Source: Mesorhizobium sp. B4-1-4 | GTDB taxonomy: Bacteria > Pseudomonadota > Alphaproteobacteria > Rhizobiales > Rhizobiaceae | Assembly (NCBI RefSeq): GCF_006439395.2 | Contig: NZ_CP083950.1 | Span: forward strand, 6,127,001-6,191,000 | DNA: 64,000 nucleotides | Reading direction: 5' to 3' | In this document: in pieces, positions 17,199 through 26,216 of the stretch | Numbering within the stretch: the stretch's first letter is position 1 | Layout of the letters: each line of letters begins with the position of its first letter | Program-made: the position numbers and the translations under genes | Notes under the pieces: generated by a model | Database searches by the model: none | The model's input: only the letters and a program-made list of their open reading frames with translations | What the model was told of the DNA's origin: nothing

Positions 17199-17370
17199 GA
17201 TCCGCGCCGTCCCGTTGCCCGGCATGATCGCCGCCGACGTGGTCGAGGATCAGCCGCCGGCGTGTCTCTTCCGGCAGTGCTTGCCACGCCGGCACACGAG
17301 CCGTCTTTGCAACTGGCGGATTGGAGAACAGATCGAACTGGTGTGTCGTTGACTTGCGCAGCATGGACAT
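17188..17370 (-). CDS. Small ORF coupled to the serine recombinase
   Basis: The 60-residue product (MSMLRKSTTHQFDLFSNPPV start, WQALPEETRRRLILDHV in the middle) sits directly upstream of the recombinase and overlaps its start codon, a translationally coupled arrangement. Comparable short proteins with an LPEETRR segment often precede such recombinases in rhizobia (recalled, not searched). The core after RRRL looks shorter than expected and may have an internal deletion. No function is known. Confidence 0.5.
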   Translation of the reverse strand: MSMLRKSTTHQFDLFSNPPVAKTARVPAWQALPEETRRRLILDHVGGDHAGQRDGADHDA

Positions 17371-17416
17371 CCCCCCGATTCGTGTCGTGAGAGTTCAATG
17401 CTGCGCTCATTCCCTG

Positions 17417-17690
17417 CTATTGCGAGGAAGTGCGGGTATCTTGCAGAAGCGTCGCCAAGGCGCCAAGCACGGCGAGATCAATCCTTGGGGCAGGTCGTGA
17501 TGCGCCAGCTCGCGCTGACCACCCGATCGAACATCCACGCCGGAACCTCCAACCATCGGTCCGACACCCGGCCGGAAAGGCTACAGCGGAAAACCGCTGC
17601 ATCACCCTTCTCGATTACTTCATGGATATGGACCTGCCGCGCGGTCCAAGGATGCCACGGATGAAGAACTTCGCGCTCAACACCAGTCCC
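17417..17690 (-). pseudogene. Conserved hypothetical of the recombinase islet, frameshifted
   Basis: On the reverse strand one frame encodes EVLHPWHPWTARQVHIHEVI, AAVFRCSLSGRVSDRWLEVP and WMFDRVVSASWRI, then stops; the tail IDLAVLGALATLLQDTRTS continues in another frame to 17417. The frameshift lies near 17490. It is the first gene of a three-gene reverse unit (this gene, the small ORF, the recombinase). The coding pattern looks real, but no function can be given. Confidence 0.6.
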
Positions 17691-17721
17691 GTGGGCGTTC
17701 CGTCGTCGAGTTGTACCGCGC

Positions 17722-17888
17722 GGCCGCACTCCCAAATCGCCTGGCAGACACCGGCCGAGTTCGTCACCACCTTCAATCCGCGACGGTCGCTCGCGCTGCG
17801 CTATGCCAAAGGCTCCGCGCCAGCGACCGTCGCTTCACCCGCCCAGCAAGGCACAACCCACGCCGGAAACGAACTCAAAACTGGATAG
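17722..17888 (+). pseudogene. IS3-family transposase C-terminal scrap
   Basis: The frame reads WQTPAEFVTTFNPRRSLALR, then GSAPATVASPAQQGTTHAGN and ELKTG before TAG. This is the characteristic end of IS3-family OrfB proteins. About 55 codons remain; nothing of the catalytic core is upstream. It borders the recombinase islet on the other strand. Confidence 0.75.
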
Positions 17889-18125
17889 AAACTGGGGCAA
17901 CGTCAGGCGCTGGGCTAAAGATCAGCACGGCCTTAGCAGTGTCGGCAATCGAGGCGACGTCGAGGATCTTGGTCTGGATTAGATGGGCCACTTTTACCGC
18001 GGCGAAAAGCCGGATTTCATCGAAAATCTTGCAACGCCTCGTCGACTATGACTCGGGCATTTAGCGCCACGTGCGTTGCAGGGGCTCGCTAACTTGGATA
18101 CATCTCGCGACTAGATGGCAATGAT
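17889..18125. other. Gene-free stretch before the M20 gene
   Basis: No credible gene was found on either strand. The short open frames have no family resemblance. Together with 18126-18219 this forms a 330-bp gap that ends in the predicted promoter of the M20 gene. Confidence 0.5.
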
Positions 18126-18166
18126 GCGCATAATGTATTTGACGTACGCTGCCCGGCGGCCAATCA
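18126..18166 (+). promoter_or_regulatory. Operator/promoter, site C (M20 gene)
   Basis: GCGCA-TAA-TGTAT (18126-18138) is a degenerate version of the ATGCA-AAC-TGCAT operator. TTGACG follows at 18139-18144 and CAATCA at 18161-18166, the same 16-bp spacing as in sites A and B. It places the transcription start near 18173, which argues that the in-frame ATG at 18115 is not the true start of the M20 gene. Confidence 0.55.
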
Positions 18167-18219
18167 TCACTCGACTAAAGATGCCTGAAGGCGACGAAAC
18201 TGAATTTGGAATTGCACAA

Positions 18220-19383
18220 ATGCACAGCGTTGAGACTTTTCGGAACTTGCACGGCGAGGCAACTGAGTGGCGCCGCTACCTGCACCAGCATCCTGAACTC
18301 GACTATCGCCTTCACAACACAGCGAGATTCGTGACGGAGAAGCTGGCGTCGTTCGGGATCAATCATATCGAAACAGGCATCGCTGAAACCGGTATCGTCG
18401 CTACAATTCAGGGAGAGGGTGGAGACGGGCCGACGATTGGACTGAGGGCTGACATGGATGCCCTACCGATAGTTGAGGCGTCAAATAAACCATGGTCCTC
18501 GACAACACCCGGAAATATGCATGCATGCGGCCATGACGGCCATACGGCTATGCTGCTGGGTGCTGCGAAACACCTTGCCAGTACACGTAACTTCAAGGGC
18601 TCGGTTGCATTGATCTTTCAGCCTGCGGAAGAAGGAGCGCTGGGCGGTCAGAGGATGGTCCAGGAAGGAATTATGGAGCGCTTCGGCATCGCGCAGGTCT
18701 TTGGCATGCACAATGCGCCGGGCATGGAGATCGGGAAGTTCGGAATCTGCGATGGACCAATCATGGCCGCGCTTGACGAGTTTGACATCATTGTGAAGGG
18801 CAGGGGCGGCCATGCGGCCGCGCCGCATCGAACTGTCGACCCGGTTGTCATTGCAGCTCAGATTATTTTAGGCCTGCAAACGTTGGTCTCGCGCAACACT
18901 GATCCGCTCGAGTCGCTGGTGATTTCCGTGACTAAGTTAACTGCCGCTCAGGCCTACAACATCATTCCACAGCAGGTTGAAATGGCCGGCACGGTCAGGA
19001 CCCTCGTGCCCGGTTTAAGGGACTTCGCGGAACGGCAGATTCTGGCATCCGCCAAGGGAATTGCGACCGGATTTGGTGCGGATATAGAGTTGAAATATCG
19101 TCGACATGATCCCGTTACCTTCAACCATACGGAGGGAACCAATTTGGCGATTACGGCGGCGCGCAATCTCGTAGGGCCCGAGTCGGTGAACGACAAGATC
19201 AAGCCGCGGATGGGCTCAGAGGATTTCGCTTACATGCTTGAGGCGCGGCCCGGTGCTTTCATTTTCCTTGGTAATGGGCCGACCGCTGGCCTGCACCACC
19301 CCGCGTACGATTTCAACGACGACGCTTTGCCTTATGGCATCGGTTATTGGGTGAACTTGGTTGAGACGGTTTTGGCTGCGTAA
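18220..19383 (+). CDS. M20-family amidohydrolase (HipO/AbgB-like)
   Basis: The 388-residue protein is an M20D-type metallo-amidohydrolase. WRRYLHQHPELDY starts the catalytic domain. GLRADMDALPI, NMHACGHDGHTAMLLGAAK and FQPAEEG carry metal and catalytic residues (the Cys-His of ACGHDGH and Glu of PAEEG). The lid domain has GRGGHAAAPHRTVDPV, and GSEDFAYM plus GLHHPAYDFND close the active site. Members remove acyl groups from N-acyl amino acids or conjugates. I chose the ATG at 18220 because a predicted promoter lies at 18126-18166 and it gives the usual family length; ATGs at 18181 and 18115 are in frame. It may act as a deacylase in the pathway sharing its operator. Confidence 0.9.
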   Translation: MHSVETFRNLHGEATEWRRYLHQHPELDYRLHNTARFVTEKLASFGINHIETGIAETGIVATIQGEGGDGPTIGLRADMDALPIVEASNKPWSSTTPGNMHACGHDGHTAMLLGAAKHLASTRNFKGSVALIFQPAEEGALGGQRMVQEGIMERFGIAQVFGMHNAPGMEIGKFGICDGPIMAALDEFDIIVKGRGGHAAAPHRTVDPVVIAAQIILGLQTLVSRNTDPLESLVISVTKLTAAQAYNIIPQQVEMAGTVRTLVPGLRDFAERQILASAKGIATGFGADIELKYRRHDPVTFNHTEGTNLAITAARNLVGPESVNDKIKPRMGSEDFAYMLEARPGAFIFLGNGPTAGLHHPAYDFNDDALPYGIGYWVNLVETVLAA

Positions 19384-19587
19384 TTTAAACGATCGTAGGG
19401 GAGTGTCACGTGTTGAGTTCTTCAGCGGGATGCAAGGGATTGCTCAGTCGCTGATATCCGTTAGGTAAGTCATTCTCGATAGCTGTGCGGACTGCGATGG
19501 GATTCTTATGCTTGGATCAATTTTCACGTGCGGTCGTCTGGCTTGGGGCGATCGACCGCTGTCCGAATACTGAAGAGACTGCGCAAA

Positions 19588-20034
19588 ATGAACTATTCTC
19601 AGGTAGCCGTGGAGCGCCGCGGTAGCGTTGCTTGGCTCTTTCGCAACCGTCCTGAGGCCCGCAATGCCGAGAGTATGCAACTTTTGGACGAGCTCAATCA
19701 TGCGTTAGACGAGGCCGTGCATGATGACGGCGTGCGCGTGATCGTAATAGGCGGCAAGGGCGATCATTTTTCAGCTGGCCATGACCTCAAGGGAGCGCAG
19801 GACAAGCGTGCTGCATTCAGTGTTGAAGAACGCTTCGCCTATGAGGAGCGCCGCTATCTCGGTTATGGGATGCGCATCTGGGACCTAGTCGCTGGCGCCG
19901 ATCGTGTGGGCGCTTCTTCGTGCCAGCGGTGGTGGGCGCGCGCCGTAATCTATGGGAAGCGTCGACGGAGCAGCGGAACCGGAAAGCCACCCCAGACCGG
20001 CATTATAGAGGCCGTGCTGCGAGCAAACATGTGA
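19588..20034 (+). pseudogene. Enoyl-CoA hydratase/isomerase, truncated
   Basis: The N-terminal part is a normal crotonase: VAWLFRNRPEARNAESMQLL, DDGVRVIVIGGKGDHFSAGH and DLKGAQ, where HFSAGHDL is the oxyanion-hole motif. Family resemblance ends at about residue 105 (near 19900). The last 40 codons are unrelated and come from IS-scar sequence. The second half, including the second oxyanion-hole GG motif and the trimerisation region, is missing, so the product is very probably inactive. An ATG at 19588 fits the family start. Confidence 0.75.
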
Positions 20035-20153
20035 GGCTGAGTGTCGGTGACCAGCTCGATGTCGAGAGATTCTGGGTGTGTAGGCCGGACGCAATAGCGA
20101 AGCTGATTTCGAAACTGAGTTTGTTCGGTCGACGACCCGGCTGTGGCAGGGCC

Positions 20154-20197
20154 GGCCATCTCAAAACGCGATGGTCGCGAGCCGGACAATATATTGG
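20154..20197 (+). repeat. IS-end-like repeat, copy B
   Basis: It matches 1780-1823 at 34 of 44 positions (GGCCATCT, AACGCGATGG, GGACAATATATTGG). It lies just past the point where the enoyl-CoA hydratase is cut, which fits an insertion-sequence end that took part in the truncation. Confidence 0.5.
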
Positions 20198-20841
20198 AAA
20201 CCCGCAGGAAAACCAACTACGCGCAGTCTCACAGACATTTGGCGAGCCGGCAAGGGTCGACAAAGCGTTGGTCACGTCGTTGCGGATGAGACCTTTTTAT
20301 GCTGAATGCAAACGGTCCTGAAGCTCACCCGTTGCATCGCAGGATCTACTCAAACACCGCCGCTCCTCCCAAGGCGGACTGCACCGGCGGGCGGCGAATG
20401 CGCTGCTCGCCGGCGCCCATCGCCCAGCTCCGGTGCCACCTACGCGGTGCCCGCCGCTCAAGAGCCGGTTAGTAGCGGACCGAAATCGACGCGCATGCTG
20501 CGTTAGATCATTGGGCCAGGGTGACAAGGCGCATGGGGGTTGCATCAATAATCGTCCCACCTCTGCCGGAGCGCCGCGTTCATGAAGATCCTTTGCAAGG
20601 GCATGCTGCCTCGTTTATGCTTTGTTCTTTTCGTTAGATGTTACTCATATACAATTTGGATGTCCGGTAACCGGGCGGCGGCATAGCTGCCACACAATTC
20701 CTCATGCTCCCCAGGGCAAGGGCAATCGAGCAGGTCGCGCACGCAAGGCATGCAAGTTTGATTAACCGTTCCTGAGACATTACTGTCACAAGCGACCGGC
20801 CGCGACGCCTGGGAAAAACGCACCTATCCCAAAACCGGCCA
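20198..20841. other. IS-scar region without recognisable genes
   Basis: About 640 bases with only short frames that match no family I recognise. The stretch separates the truncated enoyl-CoA hydratase from an MFS relic and appears to be degenerated mobile-element or gene debris. Confidence 0.5.
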
Positions 20842-21400
20842 TCAGAACACCATGGGCCAACAGACCACCATTCGGGTGATCACGAACGACCAAAGGCAGC
20901 AGCGCGAGAATGCGATGCCTGCTAGACCGAGAAGGGCTCTGCGTGCAATCGCTGCCTTGATTTCGGCAGACATCGCCCTCAAGCGCACGCCGTCATAGAT
21001 CGCCGTGGTCATCTGTTCGCGCGGCAAGGCTGAGGATGGAACGGTCCATTTAGACCGCCAAATGACACCACAGCACCACATAGCTGAGTGTGCTCAGGAC
21101 GAGAGCGATCAAGGGCCTGAAGGGGGCAACGATGCCGCCGCGCGCCGACCCACGCTCCGAACAGTATTGAAGCCGAAGTTGATAAGGATGACGGCAGCTG
21201 GAAGATCGCCCTTTCCACGATATCGCCGATAGCCGCCTGCCACGGGGGCTGACACCGAGGATGATTGCCACGGGTCGGCAAGCCCAATCGCTATGAGAAC
21301 TGTCAGTGTAAGTGATGCCACTGCGATCAGTGAACGGGGCAGCGATTGGAAATGAAACGCCGACCAGAAATGACGTGCCGCACATGTAAGCCGCCCTAAG
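20842..21400 (-). pseudogene. MFS transporter relic
   Basis: Reverse-strand fragments match the intact MFS protein at 44922-46562 in order but in different frames: TLTVLIAIGLADPW, then LPAAVILINFGFNTVRSVG (compare LPAAITLISVGFNTVRSVG), then GGIVAPFRPL, then LPREQMTTAIYDGVRLRAMS (compare LPRERMTTAIHDGLRFTAMS) and LLGLAGIA. Only the middle third of the transporter is present and several frameshifts separate the parts. Divergence is substantial, so this is an old paralog rather than a recent duplicate. Confidence 0.82.
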
Positions 21401-21435
21401 CGGGTGAACACCATCGCGTTGTTAGATGGGTCGAT

Positions 21436-21476
21436 CTAAAAAGCACATTTGACGAGGGCACACCGCTGATGGATTG
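21436..21476 (+). promoter_or_regulatory. Weak operator/promoter, site E (aminotransferase)
   Basis: CACATTTGACG (21444-21454) resembles the TGCATTTGACG half of sites A-D, and GGATTG lies 16 bp after TTGACG (21471-21476), but the left operator arm is not recognisable. It lies about 135 bp before the aminotransferase ATG. It counts as a candidate only because of its position and spacing. Confidence 0.35.
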
Positions 21477-21588
21477 TACTTGCTGCCTACGTTCATGTTG
21501 TCACGTGGGTCTACGGTGCGAAGGCTTTCAGATCGAAAGCGCTGCTTCGCCGGAAGCTTTCCATCCCTAGAACACCGGAGCAGTGAAA

Positions 21589-22980
21589 ATGAGCACTGGA
21601 GCCCAATTCTCGAATTCGTTGGCCGCAGCGGACATAGCGACCGGCCTGCATCCTTTCACGAACGCTCGCCTGCACGAGACCAAGGGGCCGCTTATCATGG
21701 ATCGCGGTGAAGGGATTTACGTCTATGACATCAACGGCAAGCAATACATCGAAAGCTTCGCAGGCCTGTGGTCCGTAGCAGTCGGATTTAGCGAGTCGCG
21801 GCTCGTCAAAGCCGCGACCAAGCAGATGCAGAAGCTTCCCTTTTATCATACGTTCAATCATATGAGCCACGAGCCTAACATCCGGCTGGCGGAGAAGTTG
21901 GTCGAGATGTCCCCTGAGCAATTCACTCGGGTGTCCTTTACAAACTCGGGCTCGGAGGCAAACGACACCGTTGTAAAGATGATTTGGTACGTGAACAACG
22001 CACGGGGGAAACCGGAAAAGAAAAAGTTTCTTGCCCGGACTAAAGGCTATCACGGCATTACGATGGCGTCTGGCAGCCTCACTGGGTTGCCGAACAACCA
22101 CCGCGATTTCGACCTACCGATCATCCCGGTAATCCATCTCACGACGCCCCACCTACGCACTGCAGGCCATGATGCAGAGACCGAAGCTGCCTTCACTTCC
22201 CGCTTGCTCAAGGAAGTCGAAGACACGATAATTGCAGAAGGACCCGAAACGATCGCGGCATTCATCGGTGAACCACTGATGGCTGCTGCTGGCGTTCTGG
22301 TGCCGCCGGCAGGCTATTGGCAGGGAATAGAGTCCCTGTGCCGCAAATACGATATTTTCTTGGTAGCTGACGAGGTCGTGAACGGGTTTGGCCGTCTTGG
22401 TACAATGTTTGGGTCGGTGTACTTCGGGTTTAAACCCGACATCATGGTGACGTCGAAACAGCTCACGTCATCCTACATGCCACTGGCAGCAATTCTCTTC
22501 ACTGAAGAAATCTACAATATCCTAGCAGACAACACGGCCAAGATCGGCACTTGGGGACATGGTTACACGACGACCGGCCACCCTGTTGCCACTGCGGTTG
22601 CACTTGAAAACCTTAAGATCATTGAGGAACGGGATTTGGTCGGCAACTCGGCACGTGTCGGCAAGGTCTTCATAGAGAGCCTCCACAAGCTCTCGGATCA
22701 CCCCCTGGTCGGGGATGTCCGGGGTGTCGGTCTGATGGCAGCTGTGGAAATGGTGCCCGACAAATCTTCCCGAAAGGGGTTCAACCAGTTAGGAAAGGCG
22801 GGCGCAAAGGCCTTTGCTTCAGCGCTCCAGCATAATCTGATCGTCCGGGTTGTAGGCGATCAACTCATATTTTGTCCTCCGCTCATCATTACCGAAGAGC
22901 AGGCACTCGAGGTTGTGGCGAGGACCAGCAAGACTTTGGACGACGTCGCCGATTTCGTTTCCAGGGAAGGTGTTTACTAG
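21589..22980 (+). CDS. Class III PLP-dependent aminotransferase
   Basis: The 463-residue protein is a fold-type I, class III (omega-amino acid) aminotransferase: GEGIYVYDINGKQYIESFAG, FTNSGSEANDTVVKMIWYV, the YHGITM substrate loop, AFIGEPLMAAAGVLVPPAGY, LVADEVVNGFGRLG, and TSKQLTSSYMP with the PLP lysine. Family members move amino groups from diamines, beta-alanine, GABA or diaminobutyrate to pyruvate or 2-oxoglutarate. The ATG at 21589 follows GGAG (21577-21580); a GTG at 21583 is in frame. It precedes an ABC transporter operon and is paralogous to the gene at 28617-30023. The precise amino donor is not predictable. Confidence 0.92.
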   Translation: MSTGAQFSNSLAAADIATGLHPFTNARLHETKGPLIMDRGEGIYVYDINGKQYIESFAGLWSVAVGFSESRLVKAATKQMQKLPFYHTFNHMSHEPNIRLAEKLVEMSPEQFTRVSFTNSGSEANDTVVKMIWYVNNARGKPEKKKFLARTKGYHGITMASGSLTGLPNNHRDFDLPIIPVIHLTTPHLRTAGHDAETEAAFTSRLLKEVEDTIIAEGPETIAAFIGEPLMAAAGVLVPPAGYWQGIESLCRKYDIFLVADEVVNGFGRLGTMFGSVYFGFKPDIMVTSKQLTSSYMPLAAILFTEEIYNILADNTAKIGTWGHGYTTTGHPVATAVALENLKIIEERDLVGNSARVGKVFIESLHKLSDHPLVGDVRGVGLMAAVEMVPDKSSRKGFNQLGKAGAKAFASALQHNLIVRVVGDQLIFCPPLIITEEQALEVVARTSKTLDDVADFVSREGVY

Positions 22981-23289
22981 CTGCTGGCTCGTTGGCGCGC
23001 GATGGCTGTCGCTGGTGCGGGGGGGGCGCAGCGGTTCTCGTCTATCTCAATGCGAGATGAGAACATATGCAAACTGCATTTGACGCTAGCTGCAGCATCG
23101 CTAATCTTCGGCGAAACAGGTGAGTGGCGGCGATCCAATACTCCACCACATACGCATTTTCGGGGAAAATGCATGGTCAATGCGGCAGCTCAGCTGGGAC
23201 CTAGTAGCACGACCAAATGAGCTAAATTCAGCTTACGACAAGACCTCGGGAAAATCAAAGAAGCATATCCTAAAGTAAGGGAGGAAACC
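22981..23289. other. Intergenic region carrying the transporter promoter
   Basis: There is no gene here. The region holds the predicted operator/promoter (site B) at 23067-23107 and a leader of about 180 bases ending in GGGAGG at 23279-23284, a strong ribosome-binding site for the solute-binding protein. Confidence 0.6.
23067..23107 (+). promoter_or_regulatory. Palindromic operator abutting -35 box, site B (ABC transporter)
   Basis: ATGCA-AAC-TGCAT (23067-23079), TTGACG (23080-23085) and TAATCT (23102-23107) with a 16-bp spacer. The last two make a credible sigma-70 promoter. The operator-plus--35 block is identical to site A at 12778. The transporter's predicted transcription start is near 23114. 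Confidence 0.7.
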
Positions 23290-24396
23290 ATGGTATCTGA
23301 GATGTCGAAATTCAATCGATTCACGAAGGGCCCCACTCGGCGACGCGTGCTGAAGGGCGGCCTTGCCATTGGCGGCGGTGCGGCGCTGGGCGCGATTCTT
23401 GGGCCGGAGGCATTGCTCAGTCCGGCGAGGGCGGAGAGCAAAACCCTGACGCTTGAAACCGGGACAGGCATGTACGCGGATTGCTTGCGCACTTCCTTTT
23501 TCGAACCATTTGAAAAGGAAGCAGGGATCAAGATCCTGACCAGTCCCGAAAACGCCGATAACTCGAAATTCAAGCTCGCGGTGACCACCCGTCACTATAC
23601 CTCTGATGTAATGGATGTCAGTTCGGCATTTGCTCAACCTCCGAACGGTGAGAAATATCTTGAGCCCATCGATTATTCGGTCATCAACAAAGCGGACTTG
23701 ATCCCGGACCTGGCGCAAACCTATGCTGTCGCGCTTGACGATTTTGCCTACACTCTCGGATATAATTCCGAGAAGACAGGCGGAAAGATTCCGACGGGCT
23801 GGGATGATTTCTTTGACCTGGAGAAGTTCCCCGGCAAGCGCGGCGTTGGAGATAGCCCGAATACGATCCTTATTATGGCCTTGCTTGCCGACGGTGTGGC
23901 ACCCAAGGACATCGTGCCGCTGGATTTTGACCGTGCATTCAAGAAGCTGAACACCATTAGGAAGGATTTGGTGTTTTGGGAGACGGGCGCCCAGGTCCAA
24001 GACCTGCTCATATCGGGCGAAACGCCGCTCACCATGATGTATGCCAATCGTGTTGCCTCGGCACATGCCGACGGTAAGCCGGTGGGGCAGGTCTGGAACG
24101 GTTTCCTGGTTGCCTCCGATATGCGGGCCGTAGCCAAGGGGAATCCGAACAAGGACCTGGCAATGAAATATCTGGCCTTTGTCCTGAGCAAAAAAATCAA
24201 CGGGACGCAGACAAGCTGCATCGCCCTCGGCCCCGCGAACATCCATGCGGAGACCAACCCGAAATGGGGCGACGCGTATCCCTCCGGTCATTTGGACAAG
24301 CCGCACGTGCTGCTCGATAGTCCGACGCTCGCGTCATGGCTGGGCAGCCACTATGATGAGATCAACAATCAATTTCAGCAATGGAAGGCGTCCTAG
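23290..24396 (+). CDS. ABC transporter solute-binding protein (polyamine/opine-type)
   Basis: The 368-residue protein has a Tat-type signal, TRRRVLKGGLAIGGGAALGA (about residues 16-35), with cleavage likely after SPARA near 49, then a PotD/PotF-like periplasmic-binding fold (TLETGTGMYADCLRTSFFEP at the mature N terminus; WDDFFDLEKFPGKRG in the hinge region). It would capture a small cationic amine, opine or amino-acid-like compound in the periplasm for the following permeases. A strong GGGAGG site lies at 23279-23284. It heads a four-gene operon, two of whose downstream genes are frameshifted, so the system may no longer work. The ligand is not known. Confidence 0.88.
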   Translation: MVSEMSKFNRFTKGPTRRRVLKGGLAIGGGAALGAILGPEALLSPARAESKTLTLETGTGMYADCLRTSFFEPFEKEAGIKILTSPENADNSKFKLAVTTRHYTSDVMDVSSAFAQPPNGEKYLEPIDYSVINKADLIPDLAQTYAVALDDFAYTLGYNSEKTGGKIPTGWDDFFDLEKFPGKRGVGDSPNTILIMALLADGVAPKDIVPLDFDRAFKKLNTIRKDLVFWETGAQVQDLLISGETPLTMMYANRVASAHADGKPVGQVWNGFLVASDMRAVAKGNPNKDLAMKYLAFVLSKKINGTQTSCIALGPANIHAETNPKWGDAYPSGHLDKPHVLLDSPTLASWLGSHYDEINNQFQQWKAS

Positions 24397-24425
24397 AACG
24401 ATACAAACCATGCTGGAGCTTTTGA

Positions 24426-25385
24426 ATGTCTGTGTCGCTTAGCCCGTCCAATAACCTGGCGTCCGGGTATCGAGGCCTCTTCCGCCGGTGGTTCCGAGCC
24501 GTTCGCGGAACATCGTCAAATCCGGTTTCCAGGCAAGACGAGGCGCAGGCAGCACCAGCCAACCGATGGGGATGGCTGGTGCTGCCGGCCTTGATCTTTT
24601 TGGTGTTGTTTTTCATCTGGCCGTTGGCGTTTGTAGTGGTCCAAAGTTTTGTGGATCCCAGTCCCGGCTTCGCAAATTACATTCGTCTCGTGTCTTCCCC
24701 AATCGTGGGGGAGACCTTTCTCACGACTATCGAGACGGCCCTTGTAGCGACGTTCGGGGCGTTGCTCATTGGCTATCCCTACTCATATCTCATGTACATT
24801 TCGTCGGCGAGGGTGGCCACGATCCTGCAACTGGCTGTACTGATCCCCTCATGGGTCAGCTTCATTGTGCGGACATATGCCTTAACCGTGCTCCTGCGTG
24901 ATACCGGGGTCGTAAACACCACGCTGATCGACTTGGGGGTTATCAGCACGCCATTGCCATTGATCCGCAATAATTTCTCAGTGATGTTCGGCATACTGGC
25001 TGTTCTGTTGCCCTTCATGGTCTTTCCGATCTTCGCGGTAATGCGCCGGATCAGCCACGACTATTCACGGGCCGCGGCGATTTTGGGGGCGGGACCCGTG
25101 CGGACGTTCGTTCGCATAATTCTTCCGCTCAGCATGCCTGGCGTCCTTGCCGGGTGCGTCCTCGTGTTTGTCATCGGGCTAGGTTTCTATATCACGCCCG
25201 CGCTTTTGGGCAGCGGTCGGGATCTGTACGTGGCCCAGCAGGTCGTCATCGCTGTCCAGCATGTGGAATGGGGATACGGGAGTGCAATCAGCGTGGCCCT
25301 GCTTTGCGTGACGTTTACGGTGCTAATCGTTGCCAGCGCTTTCGTCCGGTTCCGCGACGTCTTCGGCGTGGGGGTTTCCGAATGA
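24426..25385 (+). CDS. ABC transporter permease (PotB/PotH-like)
   Basis: The 319-residue inner-membrane protein has about six transmembrane segments, starting with WLVLPALIFLVLFFIWPLAF (about residues 50-69). The EAA-loop region near DYSRAAAILGAGPVRTFVRI (about 219-238) contacts the ATPase. It is a polyamine-family permease, the first of two. It lies 29 bp after the binding protein, and its stop overlaps the next ATG (ATGA at 25382-25385). Confidence 0.9.
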   Translation: MSVSLSPSNNLASGYRGLFRRWFRAVRGTSSNPVSRQDEAQAAPANRWGWLVLPALIFLVLFFIWPLAFVVVQSFVDPSPGFANYIRLVSSPIVGETFLTTIETALVATFGALLIGYPYSYLMYISSARVATILQLAVLIPSWVSFIVRTYALTVLLRDTGVVNTTLIDLGVISTPLPLIRNNFSVMFGILAVLLPFMVFPIFAVMRRISHDYSRAAAILGAGPVRTFVRIILPLSMPGVLAGCVLVFVIGLGFYITPALLGSGRDLYVAQQVVIAVQHVEWGYGSAISVALLCVTFTVLIVASAFVRFRDVFGVGVSE

Positions 25386-26216
25386 GGCCCAAGTTCTTCT
25401 CTCGGCTCCTGTTTGGCGTCTTTGGTGTCATGGTGTGCCTTTTCTTGGCGGCACCGCTGCTGATCGTTGTGCCGTTGAGCTTCACCGAAGCTCGGGAAAT
25501 GATATGGCCGCCTGTGGGCTTCGACTTCCACTGGTACGATGTGGTGCTGTCCAGTTCTGTCTGGCAAAGCGAAGTCGTCTCCTCGCTCGAGGTCGGTATC
25601 GGTTCGGCAACGCTAGCCACCGTGCTTGGTCTGTTTGCGGCGCTTGGGCTCGTGCGCGGCAGGTTTGTTGGAAAGCGCCTGGTGTCGGCGTTGCTTCTGT
25701 CGCCGTTGATCGTTCCTACCGTCGTGATTGCCATCGGCATGTTCTTTTGTGTGGACCTTTGGATGGCAGATCGGACCGATCACGGTGGGCGGCAATCTGG
25801 TGGGGACCGTGCTCGGGCTGATCCTGGCACACGCCGTTCTGAACCTGCCGTTCCCCATTATCATGATAACGGCTTCCCTGGTCACGGTGGATCGCAATCT
25901 CGAGCGTGCCGCCGCGATTATGGGCGCCAACCCGCCCATGGTTTTCTTGCGCGTCACCGCTCCGTTGATCCGGGTGGGGATTTTATTCGGGTTTGTCTTC
26001 GCGTTTCTTGGATCCTGGGACGAATTTATCGTGGCGTCGTTCCTGACGAGCCCGGCTGTCATCACCATTCCCGTCGGTCTCTTCAACGAAGTGAAACTTT
26101 CCATCGACCCTACGGCGGCCGCGATCTCGACGCTTCTTCTGGCAGTCACTTCGCTCATTCTCGGGTTCATGCTTTTTCGAGGGAAGCGCCAACTTCTCGG
26201 CGATAGCGTGCAATGA
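25382..26216 (+). pseudogene. Second ABC permease (PotC/PotI-like), frameshifted
   Basis: From ATG 25382 the frame encodes RPKFFSRLLFGVFG, LIVVPLSFTEAREMIWPP, and LLLSPLIVPTVVIAIGMFF, then leaves frame. The continuation VWTFGWQIGPITVGGNLVGT, then AHAVLNLPFPIIMITASL and the EAA-loop region RNLERAAAIMGANPPMVFLR is in another frame to 26216. One extra T in the TTTT run at 25745-25748 explains it. Restoring the frame gives about 277 residues, a full-length permease. It is either a real inactivation or a sequencing error. It is coupled on both sides by ATGA overlaps. Confidence 0.85.

Noticed and set aside
23233..24306. Long reverse open frame opposite the solute-binding protein
   Set aside because: Its translation has no family features and it lies exactly antisense to a gene with signal peptide, ribosome-binding site and conserved domains.
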